Counted from the stretch's first letter, positions 1 to 8,483 are shown. The stretch is 39,132 bases of DNA from Candidatus Omnitrophota bacterium (GCA_016935525.1 JAFGQU010000018.1:1-39132), one strand, 5' to 3'. Notes: a model not told the origin generated them from the letters alone. Made by a program: numbers and translations.

Positions 1-1226
1 ACGAAAATCAATTACGCAAAAAAGAGCAAGAACTCGGGGCTGCCGAAAAAATGATCGCCCAGCTTACTCAATCAAAAGAGGCTTTGGTTACCGAACACAA
101 CGAACTTAAAACTACGCTCGCCGAATTGCAGTCGTCAACTCAAGTCCAGACAAAAGACCTCGATTCCCTTAACCAGACAATAGCGGACCTTAAAACCCAG
201 ATCGCCCAGAAAGAAAGTGCCATAGAAACCCTTAATAAAACGCTGCGCCAATCGACAAAAGAAAAAGAAGATATTCTCCAGTCCCAACGCCAGGAAATCC
301 AGGGACTGAACCGGCAGATCACTCTCTTACAAGCCCAATCAAAAGCAAATTGCGCTCAAGAGATACAATCGTTACAGGCAGCGAATCAAAAAGATACCGA
401 TACTATCAACCAATTGAAACGGGAATTACAAAAAGCCGAATCGGAAAAAACAAACGCTCTTACCAAAATAGACGCCCTTACTCAGGAATTAGACAGCGTA
501 CGGGCTGATCGGGACTCTTCATTACAGAAGGCCCGACAACAGACAGAAGAACTTCACAATCAAATCGTTTCTCTCCAAGGAGAACAGACCGCGCTTAAAA
601 CCCAACACGCCCGGGACATGCAAACCCGGCAAAACCGGATCGACGAGCTAGAAAAAGAGTCCGAAGCAAAAAACAATCTGATCGCCTCCCTGCAGAGTAA
701 ACTCGATCAATACGCGCAAATCGTCCCGGAAGGGCAGTTGCGTACACAGGAGAAAATCTATTTGAAAACCAAAAAATTAAAAGGAACGATCAACGAATAC
801 AAAGACGCTTACGAACAATCTCAAGCCGAACTTAACGACCTGGAACGCACCTATAGCCAAAGCGCGGGAAAGATCAATGATCTCCAAAAAAAGATAAAAT
901 CGCTGGAACAGGAAAACCTTGATCTGCTTAAAGAAGCCGAAGCGTTGAACAAAACGATCTATTCGCTGGGGTTGGGAAGCGAATTACAGCGGACAAAAGA
1001 GCTCACCGCTACCCGCCAGGAACGCCAGGAAAAACAATACGCCCGGGAATTAAAAGAATATGCCGCCCAGGTCAACGATTTACGTCAGACGATCGGCCGA
1101 TATGAAGTCGCCGTCGCGGAACTGTTGACCTTGCTGGACACTATTGAGATAACCGATCCGCGTAATACCCGTCAGATACACGACCTTAAAAAGACCCTCC
1201 ATACACTTCAATCAAATACCTGGTAG
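1..1226 (+). CDS. Coiled-coil protein, 5' end outside window
   Basis: The reading frame is already open at the first complete codon (base 3), so the first in-frame ATG (base 51) is probably internal and the gene is cut by the window edge. Over about 400 visible codons the product is almost pure heptad coiled coil, rich in Gln, Glu, Lys, Leu and Asn, with no Pro-rich break and no membrane segment. It ends at TAG 1224-1226 without a recognisable C-terminal domain. The composition resembles the coiled-coil part of the protein encoded at 29508-31388, which has a signal peptide and a C-terminal TPR, so an exported or structural role is possible. I do not recognise a named family and function is unknown. 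Confidence 0.75.
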   Translation, partial: ENQLRKKEQELGAAEKMIAQLTQSKEALVTEHNELKTTLAELQSSTQVQTKDLDSLNQTIADLKTQIAQKESAIETLNKTLRQSTKEKEDILQSQRQEIQGLNRQITLLQAQSKANCAQEIQSLQAANQKDTDTINQLKRELQKAESEKTNALTKIDALTQELDSVRADRDSSLQKARQQTEELHNQIVSLQGEQTALKTQHARDMQTRQNRIDELEKESEAKNNLIASLQSKLDQYAQIVPEGQLRTQEKIYLKTKKLKGTINEYKDAYEQSQAELNDLERTYSQSAGKINDLQKKIKSLEQENLDLLKEAEALNKTIYSLGLGSELQRTKELTATRQERQEKQYARELKEYAAQVNDLRQTIGRYEVAVAELLTLLDTIEITDPRNTRQIHDLKKTLHTLQSNTW

Positions 1227-1234
1227 GGAATAAA

Positions 1235-1499
1235 GTCACAAGGACACACATATGCCTTCGGCACGTCACAAAGACACATCCCGCACCGATATATACATAT
1301 CTCAGCGGGACCCCGCTGTATAAAAATAGTATGGAACGGGGAGGTCACAGAGTCACACGTATTCGGTTCCACGTGTGACGTACTTGCCCCGTTGCGAAGC
1401 TCACGGGGGTGTCGTGCAACGTGTGACTGCCTGCGAAGCAAGCCTGCGTGTGTCGTGTGACGTGTGACCGAAAATTGTGACCTATTGTGTCCTATTGAC
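1235..1499. repeat. Inverted repeat element A1, GTCACA/TGTGAC words
   Basis: This fills the 305-base gap between genes. The left half carries the word GTCACA at 1235, 1265, 1344 and 1352; the right half carries the complement TGTGAC at 1374, 1422, 1456, 1463 and 1476. The centre is a perfect 9-bp inverted repeat, GTCACACGT (1352-1360) and ACGTGTGAC (1371-1379). Left words are spaced 8 bp where adjacent and right words 7 bp. The element starts 8 bases after the stop of the coiled-coil gene. Its end, reading TATTGAC, may supply the -35 of the next gene. The same word family recurs at 23304-23403 and, as one arm, at 14733-14754. Confidence 0.8.
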
Positions 1500-1522
1500 T
1501 ATTTTGAGTTATATATTAAAAT
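1495..1522 (+). promoter_or_regulatory. Possible sigma70-type promoter at repeat edge
   Basis: TTGACT (1495-1500) and TAAAAT (1517-1522) are separated by 16 bp. The predicted start of transcription falls almost on the ATG at 1532, so the mRNA would be leaderless or nearly so; no Shine-Dalgarno is visible. The -35 lies in the last word of repeat element A1. Confidence 0.35.
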
Positions 1523-1531
1523 AATCTCCTT

Positions 1532-2518
1532 ATGAGACGATTAACCTTTGTTTTTACTATCATTTTAGGCCTGTCCGCCTTTCTTTTTAAAGCTTATCCG
1601 ACTACTATTCAGTTAAAATCAGGTAAGACCCTTGAAGCAACGATACTGGAGAAGACCGATAACTCATTAAAGGTAGAATATAACGGGAAAATCATCTTTT
1701 ACAAACTTTACTATCTGAAAAATATAGATGGTATAGACCCGGCCGCTTATAAATTTATCCCTCCCGCACCGCCTCCGGAAAAAGAGGAGACATCCGTCCG
1801 GGCCCAAGCGGTTAAAGACAAAAAAAGCGAAAAGAAACAGGTGCTTTCCGATACCACCCAAACTTCTGTGATAATAAACTCTTCCGATACGCTTGCTTCG
1901 ATCTATCAGCAGGGAGTCACCCGTATGTTGGACGGCGATATAACCGGGGCTGAAGAATATTTTAAAGCCGGCCTCGATATCGACCCGACCCATGCCCGCC
2001 TATGGGAAGCGCTCAAAATGATCCGTCTGATGAAAACCGGGGGATTAGACCGGGAATATATCCATCAGTTTTTTCTTGGTATTCAATCGATCATGGGCGA
2101 AGATTACCGTAAAGCGATACACATATTCACCTCGCTTACCAAGAGACCCGGCGATAATTCTCAAGTGTATATCAACCTGGGATTGACCCATTATGTGCTG
2201 GAAGAATACGGCCAGGCCATCACTTACCTACAAGAAAGCCTCAAAAAAAATCCCCAGGATACCCGTACCCATCATATTCTGGGGATGGCTTATTATGCCG
2301 AAGGCAATTATAGCGAAGCGATAAAATCTTTAGAATATTATCTCAAAACCAACCCTCAGGATGCCGAAGCGTTATGGACATTAAGTATGTCGCAATATAT
2401 TTCCGGATACTATCCTCAAGCAAAGGCCAATTTCTCAATAGCGCAGATGTTGTTCCAAGACGAAGGGAACAAAGAAAAAGTAGCTGAAATCGAATATTTT
2501 TTAAAAGAATTACTTTAA
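1532..2518 (+). CDS. Exported TPR protein, first of a tandem pair
   Basis: The 328-residue product has an N-terminal Sec signal peptide (hydrophobic residues about 4-20). A short beta-rich segment (about 25-70, pattern LKSGKTLEATIL then SLKVEYNGK) and a Lys/Glu/Pro linker follow. The C-terminal 200 residues are tetratricopeptide repeats, recognisable by A-x-x-Y/F ... P-x-D/N-A helix-turn-helix units such as GNYSEAIKSLEYYLKTNPQD. TPR proteins act as protein-binding scaffolds; here it would be periplasmic or outer-membrane associated. The next gene starts two bases after this stop and encodes a paralogue with the same N-terminal segment, so the pair is very likely one operon arising by duplication. 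Specific partner unknown. Confidence 0.85.
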   Translation: MRRLTFVFTIILGLSAFLFKAYPTTIQLKSGKTLEATILEKTDNSLKVEYNGKIIFYKLYYLKNIDGIDPAAYKFIPPAPPPEKEETSVRAQAVKDKKSEKKQVLSDTTQTSVIINSSDTLASIYQQGVTRMLDGDITGAEEYFKAGLDIDPTHARLWEALKMIRLMKTGGLDREYIHQFFLGIQSIMGEDYRKAIHIFTSLTKRPGDNSQVYINLGLTHYVLEEYGQAITYLQESLKKNPQDTRTHHILGMAYYAEGNYSEAIKSLEYYLKTNPQDAEALWTLSMSQYISGYYPQAKANFSIAQMLFQDEGNKEKVAEIEYFLKELL

Positions 2519-2519
2519 A

Positions 2520-3497
2520 ATGCCAATACGCATTTTTCTGTTTCTCTCCGTTTTTTTTACTTTCCAACTCTCTTCGGCCCGGGCCGCAGTGATCGAACTT
2601 CAATCCGGAAAAACGATCGAAGCCCAGATATTGGATTCATCGGAAAAATCGTTAAAAGTGGACTATAACGGTAAAACCCTTTATTATAAATGGCATTATA
2701 TCAAAAGTATCGACGGGAAACAGCCGCTGACTTCGTCTTTATTAAACGAAGCCGCAGGCGATCCGGCTCTGGCGGCGGGGTCCGGCCTTTCCGCTCTTGA
2801 ATCCCGGGACATTGCTACCGGCTATTTTACTGAAGGTATCGCGTATGCGGCACACGGCGAATTTCAAAAAGCCGAAATCCTCTTTAAAAAAATCCTTTCC
2901 GAAGATCCCACAGCCCATAACGCCGAAGAAGCATTGCATATCCTTACCGATTTTTATCAGGGAAAGATCACTCCCGAACATGCGATCAACCTGTTTAAAG
3001 GCGCCCAGCATCTTATGAAAGAAGAATACCATCAGGCGATCGTGGTATATAAAGAGATCTTGATGTCGTCTCCGGATGCGTGGGAAGTCTACTACAATAT
3101 CGGTAACGCCTATAATAATCTTGAGGAATACTCCGAAGCGATCCCGTTTTTCGAAAAGATCATCGAACGTAATCCCGACGATACCGACGTCTGGTTTCAT
3201 TTAGGGTATGCCTACTATTCACTGGGCCACTACCTTAAAGCAATCCCTTATTTTGAGAAGATAACCGATATGTTCTCTGATAATGCCGAAGCTTACACTT
3301 TACTGGGCATTTCTTATCAACTGGTCGGCCAGTATCCTCAAGCCAAGACAAATCTGCAAAAAGCTAAAGGCATTTTTTTCGACCGTAAAGATTACGCGAA
3401 AGCCCAGGAACTCGATACCCTTCTAAAAAAATACCGTCTCAACGAGATCAAGGGGACTATACAAGACCTTCTCCGCGAAAAATCATCATCGCAATAA
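2520..3497 (+). CDS. Exported TPR protein, second of a tandem pair
   Basis: The 325-residue product has a signal peptide ending near SSARAA (residues about 18-23). A beta-rich segment IELQSGKTIEAQIL ... SLKVDYNGK follows, clearly homologous to that of the preceding gene, then several TPR units such as GHYLKAIPYFEKI. The ATG is separated from the upstream stop by one base and has no strong Shine-Dalgarno of its own, which fits translational coupling. The two proteins keep the shared N-terminal module and differ more in the linker and TPRs. I infer a periplasmic scaffold working with its paralogue. No enzyme motif is seen. Confidence 0.85.
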   Translation: MPIRIFLFLSVFFTFQLSSARAAVIELQSGKTIEAQILDSSEKSLKVDYNGKTLYYKWHYIKSIDGKQPLTSSLLNEAAGDPALAAGSGLSALESRDIATGYFTEGIAYAAHGEFQKAEILFKKILSEDPTAHNAEEALHILTDFYQGKITPEHAINLFKGAQHLMKEEYHQAIVVYKEILMSSPDAWEVYYNIGNAYNNLEEYSEAIPFFEKIIERNPDDTDVWFHLGYAYYSLGHYLKAIPYFEKITDMFSDNAEAYTLLGISYQLVGQYPQAKTNLQKAKGIFFDRKDYAKAQELDTLLKKYRLNEIKGTIQDLLREKSSSQ

Positions 3498-3525
3498 GCC
3501 GTGTTGGTTAACATAAACGAGCCCC

Positions 3526-3555
3526 TTGACAGACCGGACCCAATGCACATACAAT
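3526..3555 (+). promoter_or_regulatory. Promoter of PAS-receiver operon
   Basis: TTGACA (3526-3531) and TACAAT (3550-3555), spacer 18 bp, lie about 40 bases before the ATG at 3595. The match to the sigma70 consensus is good, and it sits in the gap after the TPR pair. Confidence 0.6.
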
Positions 3556-3594
3556 ATTTTGTTGAATGTTACCGTACCCTGAGCAAACACAATC

Positions 3595-4470
3595 ATGGAG
3601 AATCAAGATAAAGGACAACTCTTTGAGACAATCGAACGCCTGCGCCGTGAACTCGACGAACTGAGCCGGTTTAAAGCTACTCAGGAAGCGTTAAGCCGCA
3701 CCGAACATATCCGCAGCGAACTTTACCGCGGGCTCCTCGATATCTCACCGGATGCGGTATTTATTACCGATACCGACTTTCGGGTGGTGATGTGTAATAA
3801 ATATGCCGCTCAATTATGCGGGTATGACGATATGCAGGAACTCATCGGTAAAAAAGCGTTTGATTTTACCTCGCCGGGCCATTTAAAACAAGCGATGGAG
3901 ACCGCTCAAGAGATCATCCGTGACAAAAAGATAAGACGGCGTGAATTTATCATCCAAAGAAAAGATACCTCTTCGTTTTGGGGCGAAGTAAGCGCGTCGA
4001 CTCTTTATTCCGACGACGGCACCCCGCAGGGGTTCCTCGGAATACTGCGCGACATTACCGTCCAGAAACAAATAGAAGAAACGCTGCGTGAGTCCGAACA
4101 ACAATATCAGAACATTTTGAATAATCTCCCTTGTGCGGTTCACGTGGTCGATCGTGATCTAAGGATCGTCCTTTTCAACAATACTTTTTTACAATGGAAT
4201 AAAGAGCTGGAATTGGATACCGACGTAATCGGTAAAAAAATATCCGAAGTATTCCCGTTTTTGCCGGTAAGCATATTCGAACAATATGAACATGTATTTA
4301 AAACCGGCGAGCAACTCCTTACTGATGAGACCTCACTAGTCGGTAAAAACAAGATCCATACCCGAACATATAAGATCCCTATCTTTAAAAACTCGATAGT
4401 GACCCGGGTCGTAACCACCATTCATAACCTCAACCGGGAAGATCATGATGAGGAATCCGACGGCTCATAA
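3595..4470 (+). CDS. Double PAS-domain sensor protein without kinase domain
   Basis: The 291-residue, soluble product starts with a short coiled coil (1-40). A PAS domain follows (about 45-165; DAVFITDTDFRVVMCNKYAA early and the PAC-type end GFLGILRDITVQKQ). A second PAS domain (about 170-285; AVHVVDRDLRIVLFNNTF) completes it. No histidine kinase, GGDEF, EAL or output domain is present and no membrane segment is seen. PAS domains bind small ligands or cofactors, or mediate dimerisation. The stop lies 26 bases inside the downstream receiver gene, so the two are translationally coupled and probably act in one signalling route with a kinase encoded elsewhere. Ligand cannot be read from sequence. 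Confidence 0.88.
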   Translation: MENQDKGQLFETIERLRRELDELSRFKATQEALSRTEHIRSELYRGLLDISPDAVFITDTDFRVVMCNKYAAQLCGYDDMQELIGKKAFDFTSPGHLKQAMETAQEIIRDKKIRRREFIIQRKDTSSFWGEVSASTLYSDDGTPQGFLGILRDITVQKQIEETLRESEQQYQNILNNLPCAVHVVDRDLRIVLFNNTFLQWNKELELDTDVIGKKISEVFPFLPVSIFEQYEHVFKTGEQLLTDETSLVGKNKIHTRTYKIPIFKNSIVTRVVTTIHNLNREDHDEESDGS

Positions 4471-4849
4471 AAAGATCCTTGTGGTCGACGACGAGATCGG
4501 AATCGTCAATATAGTAAAACTACGCCTGGAAGCGAATAACTACCAGGTAGTAACCGCCTATGACGGGGAAGAAGCCCTCCAGAAAGTTTCCCAGGAAGAT
4601 CCCGACCTGATCATTCTTGATCTGATGTTACCTAAAATCGACGGATATATGGTCTGCTCGTTACTTAAAAAAAACTCGCGGTTTGAGATCATTCCGATCA
4701 TTCTTTTTTCCGCCCGGACCAGTCCTGCCGATATTGCTCTGGGCGAAAAGGTGGGAGCAAACGCCTATATCACCAAACCGGTCGATATGGACGTTCTTTT
4801 AGAAAAAGTGGAAAGCCTGCTGGTAACGGGCGACGGTTTCAACGAATAG
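4445..4849 (+). CDS. Single-domain response regulator (CheY-like receiver)
   Basis: The 134-residue product is only a REC domain. It has the acidic pair D15-D16 in ILVVDDE, the phospho-acceptor D59 in IILDLMLP, the switch residue S89 in ILFSAR and the conserved K111 in ITKP. No DNA-binding or enzyme output domain follows. The ATG overlaps the PAS gene by 26 bases and has GGGAAG at a suitable distance. Such stand-alone receivers act by protein binding, as in chemotaxis-like control or phosphorelay intermediates. The PAS protein is the likely functional neighbour; the kinase is not in this window. Confidence 0.92.
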   Translation: MMRNPTAHKKILVVDDEIGIVNIVKLRLEANNYQVVTAYDGEEALQKVSQEDPDLIILDLMLPKIDGYMVCSLLKKNSRFEIIPIILFSARTSPADIALGEKVGANAYITKPVDMDVLLEKVESLLVTGDGFNE

Positions 4850-4862
4850 GCCGGCCGGTTTC

Positions 4863-5201
4863 TCACTCACACCGGATACCGGCACGGTACCGATAGCGAT
4901 CCAGACGGATACACCACAAAAACCGGCCCTGACGGGATAACGGATGTAACCCGTCAAAAAGATGAAAGATGAATTCTACCCGGTCTCCGGGAATAAAAAC
5001 AACCTTTTCCTTAGTAATGAATTCGATCCCCATCCCGCCTGGCGATACATCAACGCAGGTAAATTTCATCTCTCTATCTTTCAGGCGCATATCCATACGG
5101 CAAGGCAAACGGTGATAACGGCGTTTTTGCCGGTCATCCCCGCAAGAAAATAAATCGCAGAGGCACTCGGCAGCTACTTTATGATTAAATGAGGTAGGCA
5201 T
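4863..5201 (-). CDS. PilZ-domain protein, candidate c-di-GMP receptor
   Basis: The 112-residue protein has the PilZ signature: R27-x3-R31 (KRRYHRL) and D51-V-S53-P-G-G56, the two loops that bind cyclic di-GMP in the family. I chose the ATG at 5201 rather than the in-frame GTG at 5228 because AAGGAG lies six bases upstream of the ATG. The N-terminal 25 residues contain three Cys and no known motif. The gene is convergent with the receiver gene (13 bases apart) and divergent from the U32 gene. PilZ proteins commonly control motility, exopolysaccharide or pilus machines; which one cannot be told here. Confidence 0.88.
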   Translation of the reverse strand: MPTSFNHKVAAECLCDLFSCGDDRQKRRYHRLPCRMDMRLKDREMKFTCVDVSPGGMGIEFITKEKVVFIPGDRVEFIFHLFDGLHPLSRQGRFLWCIRLDRYRYRAGIRCE

Positions 5202-5259
5202 AGACGACTCCTTTCTGATACTTTCCACTTCCTTGTTACTTATTGCAGATAACCAGATG

Positions 5260-5289
5260 TATATACCATACCGGAAAAAGCGGTTTCAA
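5260..5289 (-). promoter_or_regulatory. Likely promoter of the PilZ gene
   Basis: On the minus strand TTGAAA (5289-5284) and TATATA (5265-5260) are separated by 18 bp, with the start codon about 55 bases further on. It is divergent from the promoter at 5331-5359. Confidence 0.45.
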
Positions 5290-5330
5290 GAGGTTTTGCG
5301 TAATTTTATGTAAACGCTTACCAAGAATCC

Positions 5331-5359
5331 TTTACACTGGAAGAAGCTTTCATTATAAT
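5331..5359 (+). promoter_or_regulatory. Strong promoter of the U32 gene
   Basis: TTTACA (5331-5336) and a perfect TATAAT (5354-5359) have a 17-bp spacer, giving a leader of only about 21 bases before the ATG at 5387. Confidence 0.65.
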
Positions 5360-5386
5360 AATATCCTGACTACATAAGCCTTATCT

Positions 5387-6634
5387 ATGGGTATACTCAA
5401 CAAAAACAAGTTTATTCCTGAATTAGTCTCTCCGGCCGGCGACTGGAGCGGGCTCCATAGCGCCGTTGACGCCGGATGTGACAGCGTGTATTTTGGGATA
5501 AAAGATCTCAACATGCGCAATCTCGCGGTCAATTTCGATATGCTGGAACTCAAGAAAATCATGGATTTTCTTCACTCCCGCGGAAAAAAAGGATACCTGG
5601 CCCTCAACGTGATCGTCTATGAAAAAGAACTTAAAAAAATAGACCGTATCCTTCATCAGGCAAAAAAAGCCCGGGTAGACGGAGTCATCCTGTGGGATAT
5701 GGCGATATTTTCTCAAGCGTTGGCTGTGGGATTACCCGTACATCTTTCGACTCAAGCCAGTGTCGCCAACACCGAAGCTCTTGAGTTTTTCTCAAAACTC
5801 GGAGCCCGACGTATAGTGTTAGCCCGGGAATGCACCCTCAGTGACTTAAAGAACATCGTTCTCCGTCTAAAGAAAAAAAATATTTCCTGTGAAATAGAAA
5901 CGTTTATCCACGGCGCGATGTGCGTCAGCATTTCCGGCCGATGTTTTCTTTCTTCTTATTCTTTTGGGAAATCGGCGAATCGCGGTGAATGCATCCAGCC
6001 TTGCCGCCGTGAGTTCTTTATCGAAGATACCCGGGGCGATACGCGCTATCGGCTGGGAAAAGATTATCTATTGAGCCCGAAAGACCTCTGTACTATCGAT
6101 TTTCTCGATTCGATCGTACACACCGGAGTGCGAGCGTTAAAAATAGAAGGACGGATCCGTTCGGCAGAATATATCGGGATCGTCACCGCGACCTATCGTA
6201 AAGCGTTGCAGGCGATCGCCGGGGATCAATTCACGGCTTCATTGAAAGAAACATTGAAAAATGATTTAAAAAAAGTGTACAACCGCGGGTTCTCTCACGG
6301 ATTTTATTTCGGTTCCCCCCAGGAAAGCCCCAGCCGATTTTTAGAAAATCAATATGAAAAAATATATGTAGGTGAAGTCATAAAATTTTATAAAAAAATA
6401 AAAGTAGCGCATATCCGGGTACACGACCATCCTCTTAAAACCGGTCAGGAAATAGTGTTGATCGGTAAAGACACACCCGCACGGTTTGCCCGGGCCGAAG
6501 AACTCCAGATCAATCATACCTACGTATCCCGAGCCGGCCGCGGCCAGCAGGTAGGGATAAAACTCCCCTTTACGGTAAAACCTAAAGACAAACTGTTCAT
6601 CTGGCGCAAAAAGAACATAGTCCAGAGTCCGTAG
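5387..6634 (+). CDS. Peptidase U32 family protein (TrhP/YegQ-like)
   Basis: The 415-residue product carries the U32 signature: ETFIHGAMC followed by SGRCFLSS, with the further conserved cysteines of GECIQPCRR. The N-terminal region (PELVSPAGDWSGLHSAVDAG, VYFG) is the usual start of a U32 TIM-barrel. Members such as TrhP act in hydroxylation of wobble uridine in tRNA, others in rRNA hydroxylation or collagen degradation; length and domain layout fit the TrhP side best, but that is inference. The last residues are encoded by the heptamer repeat that separates this gene from mutL, so the C-terminal tail may have been reshaped by the repeat. Confidence 0.88.
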   Translation: MGILNKNKFIPELVSPAGDWSGLHSAVDAGCDSVYFGIKDLNMRNLAVNFDMLELKKIMDFLHSRGKKGYLALNVIVYEKELKKIDRILHQAKKARVDGVILWDMAIFSQALAVGLPVHLSTQASVANTEALEFFSKLGARRIVLARECTLSDLKNIVLRLKKKNISCEIETFIHGAMCVSISGRCFLSSYSFGKSANRGECIQPCRREFFIEDTRGDTRYRLGKDYLLSPKDLCTIDFLDSIVHTGVRALKIEGRIRSAEYIGIVTATYRKALQAIAGDQFTASLKETLKNDLKKVYNRGFSHGFYFGSPQESPSRFLENQYEKIYVGEVIKFYKKIKVAHIRVHDHPLKTGQEIVLIGKDTPARFARAEELQINHTYVSRAGRGQQVGIKLPFTVKPKDKLFIWRKKNIVQSP

Positions 6635-6717
6635 ACAATAGTCCATAGTATGCACCCTATCAGCCTTTGATGAGAGGTTATTCACTATCGACTACTGACC
6701 ATCGACTATGGACTAAT
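6617..6717. repeat. Heptamer inverted repeat element B
   Basis: Left arm: five tandem 7-mers from 6617 to 6651 (ATAGTCC, AGAGTCC, GTAGACA, ATAGTCC, ATAGTAT). Right arm: five 7-mers from 6683 to 6717 (CACTATC, GACTACT, GACCATC, GACTATG, GACTAAT), which are the complement of the left word. The longest perfect pairing is TAGTCCATAGT (6639-6649) with ACTATGGACTA (6705-6715). The element begins inside the last codons of the U32 gene and ends on the first base of the mutL stop codon, so it separates two convergent genes and could serve as a bidirectional terminator. Confidence 0.8.
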
Positions 6718-8483
6718 CAGCGGCGAAGGAAGTAACGTTCGAATTCTTTATCCTGGATTTCGATAAGAATCGGCCGGCCGTGAGGACAGGTAAAAGCGTC
6801 TTCACACCCAAGAAGTTGACGGCGTAAATACTCGGCTTGATCGGGAACCATTTCATACCCCGTTTTAAGCGATTCCCGGCACGCTCGCCGGGCGAGAAAA
6901 TCGAGGCTATTATCCCCGGCGGCGTCTTCGGATAAAAGGTTACGTAAAGCCCGCTGGGGATAATGGATCAGTTGAGGATACCCGTGAAGGGCGATCGTCT
7001 CGGAATCCCATTGCGTAGTGAGAAACCCGAGCTGTTCGATATTTTCTTTACTTTCTTCCCAGATGAGCATTTCCGAAACAGTCAGTTTGACCAATAACGG
7101 GCTTAAAAGATGTTGCACCTCCAGAGACCCGGAACGGATCTGCCGGACCAACTGTTCATAGATGACTCGTTCCTGAGCGGCATGTTGATCGCAGACGATC
7201 AATGAAGCGTTACTTTCAAAAAGCAGGTATTTTCTAAGAAAACTGCCGAGATAGCGGCTGGATCTCATAGCTTCTTTGAGTTTCTCAGGATGAGACGGCC
7301 CCCCCGTAACTTCGTGAGCTCTCTTTTCTGTTACTGCCGGAAAAACGTCATTGGTCTCTTTTAAAAGATACTGGTGAAGAGCCGGCGGCGGGGGAGACAC
7401 ATCATCGGGAAACTCACCGATGTTTTTTTGTGCTGCGGGTTTTTCGTTCGTCTCCTGGACCGAAAGAGGCATTTGTTTAAGCCGGGTATTTTTTTTCAAT
7501 GCGTCCTGGCAGAACGCGGTGATGTACGAGATGATATTATATTCGTCTTTTATCTTTACTTCTCGTTTAGCGGGATGGATATTGACATCAACGTTTTCTC
7601 CGGGAATCTTAATATCGATCAGAAAGAATGGAAAGACCCCTTGTGGCATGAGGACACGGTACATCCGGTTTAAATGAAAATTCAGGTTACGGTTGTATAC
7701 CGGCCTTCCGTTAATGTATACAAACTGCAAATCACGGCGGGTCCGCTGGATATTCATATCGCCTAATAACGCGTACACCGTAAAATTCTCCTTAAAATCC
7801 GCGTTATCCGACCGGCACTCGATAAGCCGGTCTCCGTCAAGACGTAACACCTCACTTACCCGGTTGGCGCGGTTTTTACTCACCGGAAGATTTAATAATG
7901 TCCTTGCGCCGTGGGTGAGACGGAATGAGACCTCCGGGAGCAGAAGGGTATAGGGGGTAACGACACTGAGGATATGATTCAATTCAGTCGTATCGCCTTT
8001 AAGAAATTTCCGGCGGGCCGGAGTATTGAAAAATAATTCCTGTATTTCGATTTCCGTACCCTGGCTCATCGCTACCGGTTTTACGGTAAGCGGTTGACCT
8101 CCCCGCAGGTGGATCTCCACTCCGGTATCGGCACCGGCCGTTTTACTGCGCAAGGTGACATCGGCAATTGCCGCGATACTGTAGAGGGCTTCTCCGCGAA
8201 ATCCCAGGGAATGAATCGCGTAGAGATCGTCTATACAGGATATTTTACTTGTCGAATGTCTTAAAAATATTTTCTCGATATCGTCAGGATCGATACCGTC
8301 ACCGTCATCTTTCAAATAAATAAGTTTTTTTCCGGCACTTTTGATTTTGATCTCTACAGCGCAAGCCCGGGCATCCAGGGCGTTTTCCAGGATCTCTTTC
8401 ACCACCGATGCCGGCCGTTCGATCACCTCTCCGGCAGCGATCTTACTGATTACGTGAGGAGGTAGAGTGTGGACTTTGCTCAT
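6717..8483 (-). CDS. mutL: DNA mismatch repair protein MutL (endonuclease type)
   Basis: The 588-residue GHKL ATPase has the family start PPHVISKIAAGEVIERPASV, the catalytic Glu and Mg-binding Asn in ENALDA, the ATP-lid motifs DDGDGI, RHSTSKI and GFRGEAL. The C-terminal domain has the metal-dependent nicking motif DQHA-x2-E-x4-E (DQHAAQERVIYE) plus ACR and CPHGRP. It is therefore the nicking type of MutL found in bacteria without MutH, and should cut the daughter strand after MutS recruits it. It lies downstream of mutS on the same strand, overlapping it by 41 bases, as one operon. DDGDGI replaces the more common DNGxGI, a small deviation. Confidence 0.97.
   Translation of the reverse strand: MSKVHTLPPHVISKIAAGEVIERPASVVKEILENALDARACAVEIKIKSAGKKLIYLKDDGDGIDPDDIEKIFLRHSTSKISCIDDLYAIHSLGFRGEALYSIAAIADVTLRSKTAGADTGVEIHLRGGQPLTVKPVAMSQGTEIEIQELFFNTPARRKFLKGDTTELNHILSVVTPYTLLLPEVSFRLTHGARTLLNLPVSKNRANRVSEVLRLDGDRLIECRSDNADFKENFTVYALLGDMNIQRTRRDLQFVYINGRPVYNRNLNFHLNRMYRVLMPQGVFPFFLIDIKIPGENVDVNIHPAKREVKIKDEYNIISYITAFCQDALKKNTRLKQMPLSVQETNEKPAAQKNIGEFPDDVSPPPPALHQYLLKETNDVFPAVTEKRAHEVTGGPSHPEKLKEAMRSSRYLGSFLRKYLLFESNASLIVCDQHAAQERVIYEQLVRQIRSGSLEVQHLLSPLLVKLTVSEMLIWEESKENIEQLGFLTTQWDSETIALHGYPQLIHYPQRALRNLLSEDAAGDNSLDFLARRACRESLKTGYEMVPDQAEYLRRQLLGCEDAFTCPHGRPILIEIQDKEFERYFLRR

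Noticed and set aside
1208-1441. 77-codon open frame on the minus strand
   Set aside because: It lies inside the repeat element A1 and consists of translated repeat words.
4849-4856. GGCCGGCC palindrome between the receiver and PilZ genes as a terminator
   Set aside because: It is a palindrome without a loop and without a T-run; likely a chance restriction-site-like sequence.
5202-5228. GTG start of the PilZ gene
   Set aside because: AAGGAG lies between this GTG and the ATG at 5201, at the right spacing for the ATG.
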